NCBI GenBank assembly: GCA_015660855.1
Contig: JACSDG010000050.1
Coordinates: forward strand, 1-45,015
DNA length: 45,015 nt
Reading direction: 5' to 3'
DNA from: Magnetococcales bacterium
GTDB taxonomy: Bacteria > Pseudomonadota > Magnetococcia > Magnetococcales > UBA8363
Shown: positions 42,488 through 45,015 of the stretch, piece by piece
Layout of the letters: each line of letters begins with the position of its first letter
How positions within the stretch are numbered: the stretch's first letter is position 1
The notes under the pieces: generated by a model
What the model was told of the DNA's origin: nothing
Seen by the model: only the letters and a program-made list of their open reading frames with translations
Database searches by the model: none
Program-made: the position numbers and the translations under genes

Positions 42488-45015
42488 AATCCGATCTCTT
42501 CATCCTGGCTTTGTTGACGCTTCTCGGCCTGGCGGCTGGGGTGGTCATTCTGCCCAGCCATGACGAACTGGCTTTGATGCATATGAGTGCCGGGCGTTTC
42601 GAGCAGGCGCGGCGGCACATGGACGACTCCCTGGCAGAGGCTCCGGCCACGGTCCACACCCTGCTGCCCATGCTGGAGCTGCGTTTCCAGCGCGGCGATG
42701 TGGAAGGTGCCATCGCGGCCCTGGAGCAGTTTGTTGCGGCCAACCCCGACATTCTGGAATCGCGCACACTCCTGGGTCGGTATTACCGGGTTGCGCAACG
42801 GCCTATGGACGAATTGCGCAACCTGGAGCAGATCCGCAACCGCCATCCTTCGCTCAAGGTGCTGGAAGAGCTGGTCAGCCGTTACGATCTGCTGGCCATG
42901 TACGACCAGGAGATCGACGTTCTCTTCCAACTGGTGCGGGAGTATCCGCAGCATCCGCAACATTTCATCCGACTGGCGGAACTTCTGGTTACGCGCGAAA
43001 GATGGCTCGACGCCGTTGACGTGATCCACGCCCTGCGCGGTGCCCATCCGGAATCAATCGACGCCGATATTATCCTGCTGCTGGTAGACACCCTGATTTT
43101 GTCGGGCAATCCGAAGGAGGCGCTGGCGGAAAGCCGGGAGTGGCTTCAGGGCCGGTTCGACCCCGAATACGCCGCCATGTTCGGCGATTTGCTCCATTAC
43201 GGCGTTGGCCCGGAGCTGGCTTGGAGTCTGTTGGAGCCATGGCTGGGCTCGGCCTTGCGCTCCAACGAGCTGTTGGCCAAATGGATTGAACTGGCCGGAG
43301 TCATGAACAAACAGGAACGGGTGCTGCCAACCCTGGTCAAGCGCTATCGGCAGGACAAGCTGCCTCCCAAAGTATGGCCGCAACTGTCGGAACTGGCACT
43401 CAAAAATGGCAACATCGCCCTGGCACAGGAGGTGGCCGCCCGTCTGGAGAGTCCCGCCTTTCCCGGTTGGCTCAAGGATTATTTCATCGACCGAGCCTTG
43501 GCCGACCAAAACCGCGCCATAGCGGATTTTATTGCTCCGCACCTGGATGCGACCCACTTGACCCATATGCCGCTCAAGGCGGCCTCCCTGGCCTGGCTGC
43601 GTGAGGAGAAAACAGAGGCCACGCGCCTGCTCGATTGGGCCTGGAAGCAGGGTTATTTTGAACTGGAAGATCTCAATTTGGGTATCTCCCTTCTGACCCG
43701 CATGGGCGAACGCAAAAAAGCCATGGAGTGGGCGCGCAAGGCGGTCATGGATCCGAGTGCCTCCGAATGGCTGATCAGCGATCTGGCGCGCTTTTTCATC
43801 GACGAAAAACAGCCCGAAGAGGGGTTGGCTCTCTTTTCCCATCTGAAAGGGCGTCGCGACTTACCTGCGGTGCGCCAGGGATGGGCACTGCTGGCGACCA
43901 TGACCTCGGATCGGCATAACGATCAGGTCATCGCCTGGCTCGATCAAGAACCGGGCCTTCTGCAACCTTTCCTGTCCGAAATGGCCTACGGTGCTTTCAA
44001 TTATAGAAATTTGAAGGTCGCCGCTGCCGCTGCCGAGAAGCTCCATCGACTGACCGGCAATGATGCCGACCAGCGTCTGCGGGCGGAAATTCTGCTGGCG
44101 TTGGGCAAGCCGGAGGAAGCCATGAAGCTTGCCCGCGTCGATGATGCAGGTTCCAATACCGACGCACGCCGTTTTTATGGCCGCATCGTCCGGGAAGCCT
44201 GGGAAAAGGGTTTTCCGGTCAAGCCGGAGATGCGGCGACTTCTCGTTCTGAGCCGTCATTCGCCTGACCGCTACGCCCTGGCTACCGACGCCGCCGACCT
44301 TGGCTGGATGGCTCTGGAGCTTGGGGAGCGTCAAATGGCCCAGGACAGTTTTTTCAAGATGGCCCGAAAGGCCGGTCCCGACGACCCTTCCGTTTTGCAA
44401 CTGCTGCACTTGTGGGGTCCGACGCCGCCGTCCGAGGGGTTGGCTTGGCTTGTCGGGCGCGCCAGAGAGGATATTCCGAAAAACCGGGCACTGTGGCTGC
44501 AACGCCTGTTGGATGTCGATCGCCCGCAGTCGGTCATCCAACTGGGCCGGGCCTTTATTGAGGAGCGCGGCCCGGATTCTAAGATTGAAGAGCAGATCAT
44601 GGAGGCTCTCCTGCTTCAGGGGGAAACCCAGGAAGCGCAAAGGTTTTTGATTCGGCAGATTGAGGCGGCGCACGCGTCGTCGGAGCAACTGCGCGCCTTG
44701 GGAAAACAGGCTTCTGCCCTCGATATGGGTGCCGCCTCGCTCCTGGCCTATGAAGCACTGCTCAAACAGGATCCGTATGATCTGCATGCGTTGCGGACTC
44801 TGGCGGCGGCGGATTTTTTCAACCATCGGTGGGACCGGTCGGAGACGCGCTATCGGCGTTTGCTCTCCCGAAACGCGGGGGAGCCGTTGGATTTTCTGCG
44901 CCTGGGAGAGGCCATCATCAATCAGGGTCGGGAATCCCATGGCCAGGCCTATCTGCGCCAAGCCCTGGGTCTTCTGGAGAAACAAAATCCCAAAGGTTTC
45001 GATGAGCGTGCCATG
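42484..45015 (+). CDS. pelB: PelB TPR scaffold and outer-membrane pore (3' end missing)
   Basis: The frame from the ATG at 42484 is open to the last base (844 codons, no stop). One hydrophobic N-terminal segment (about 4-22) is followed by many degenerate TPR helices (for example SAGRFEQARRHMDDSLAE, LALGKPEEAMKLAR, AADFFNHRWDRSETRYRRLL). PelB of P. aeruginosa is about 1190 residues, with a long periplasmic TPR region that binds PelA and a C-terminal beta barrel. The barrel would lie beyond this window. It overlaps the deacetylase gene by 4 bp (ATGA). Confidence 0.88.
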   Translation, partial: MKSDLFILALLTLLGLAAGVVILPSHDELALMHMSAGRFEQARRHMDDSLAEAPATVHTLLPMLELRFQRGDVEGAIAALEQFVAANPDILESRTLLGRYYRVAQRPMDELRNLEQIRNRHPSLKVLEELVSRYDLLAMYDQEIDVLFQLVREYPQHPQHFIRLAELLVTRERWLDAVDVIHALRGAHPESIDADIILLLVDTLILSGNPKEALAESREWLQGRFDPEYAAMFGDLLHYGVGPELAWSLLEPWLGSALRSNELLAKWIELAGVMNKQERVLPTLVKRYRQDKLPPKVWPQLSELALKNGNIALAQEVAARLESPAFPGWLKDYFIDRALADQNRAIADFIAPHLDATHLTHMPLKAASLAWLREEKTEATRLLDWAWKQGYFELEDLNLGISLLTRMGERKKAMEWARKAVMDPSASEWLISDLARFFIDEKQPEEGLALFSHLKGRRDLPAVRQGWALLATMTSDRHNDQVIAWLDQEPGLLQPFLSEMAYGAFNYRNLKVAAAAAEKLHRLTGNDADQRLRAEILLALGKPEEAMKLARVDDAGSNTDARRFYGRIVREAWEKGFPVKPEMRRLLVLSRHSPDRYALATDAADLGWMALELGERQMAQDSFFKMARKAGPDDPSVLQLLHLWGPTPPSEGLAWLVGRAREDIPKNRALWLQRLLDVDRPQSVIQLGRAFIEERGPDSKIEEQIMEALLLQGETQEAQRFLIRQIEAAHASSEQLRALGKQASALDMGAASLLAYEALLKQDPYDLHALRTLAAADFFNHRWDRSETRYRRLLSRNAGEPLDFLRLGEAIINQGRESHGQAYLRQALGLLEKQNPKGFDERAM

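Overview
The window is a gene-dense bacterial chromosome segment of moderately high GC, cut off at its right end inside a large gene. Its Gram-negative character is clear: Tol proteins, a murein transglycosylase lipoprotein, LspA, a PpiD chaperone, type II secretion genes and a Pel exopolysaccharide machine. The set and order yebC-ruvC-ruvA-ruvB-ybgC-tolQ-tolR-tolA is that of Pseudomonadota. Several Rpn-family genes with Gly-x-x-x repeats, together with abundant GC-rich intergenic repeats, resemble what I remember of Magnetococcales-type genomes. That genus-level guess is only moderate and rests on memory, not on a search.

Left part (1-15.8 kb, all minus strand): mltA, an Rpn-family nuclease gene, a Tim44-domain protein, a glcF-like iron-sulfur protein, tolA, tolR, tolQ, ybgC, ruvB, ruvA, ruvC, yebC, a Cu/Zn-efflux-type permease, a small unknown protein, a second nearly identical Rpn gene and ppiD. 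Two Tol genes look damaged. tolR lacks its membrane anchor, and tolA carries a frameshift in a 12-bp repeat array. tolB and pal are absent from their usual place. A composite repeat family punctuates the intergenic spaces, always oriented with transcription and often ending in a usable start codon.

Middle part (16-31 kb, mostly plus strand): ribF-ileS-lspA, a DUF3035-like lipoprotein and an active/inactive pair of M16 peptidases form one tightly overlapping operon. A repeat-filled spacer of about 400 bp follows. Next come gspL-gspM-gspN, a third Rpn-family gene on the minus strand, a REC-PAS-GGDEF-EAL response regulator with a degenerate GGDEF motif and intact EAL motifs, and a CNT-family nucleoside transporter.

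Right part (31.1-45 kb): a complete-looking but rearranged pel locus. pelC-pelD-pelE-pelF run leftwards. pelG, a membrane sensor with a CxxCH haem motif and a dead GGDEF domain, a split pelA (separate hydrolase and deacetylase proteins) and pelB (running off the end) run rightwards from a shared 234-bp intergenic region. PelD keeps the RxxD c-di-GMP binding motif, so post-translational c-di-GMP control is expected. The haem/PAS/GGDEF-like protein is the most unusual component and may add a redox or gas-sensing input to Pel production.
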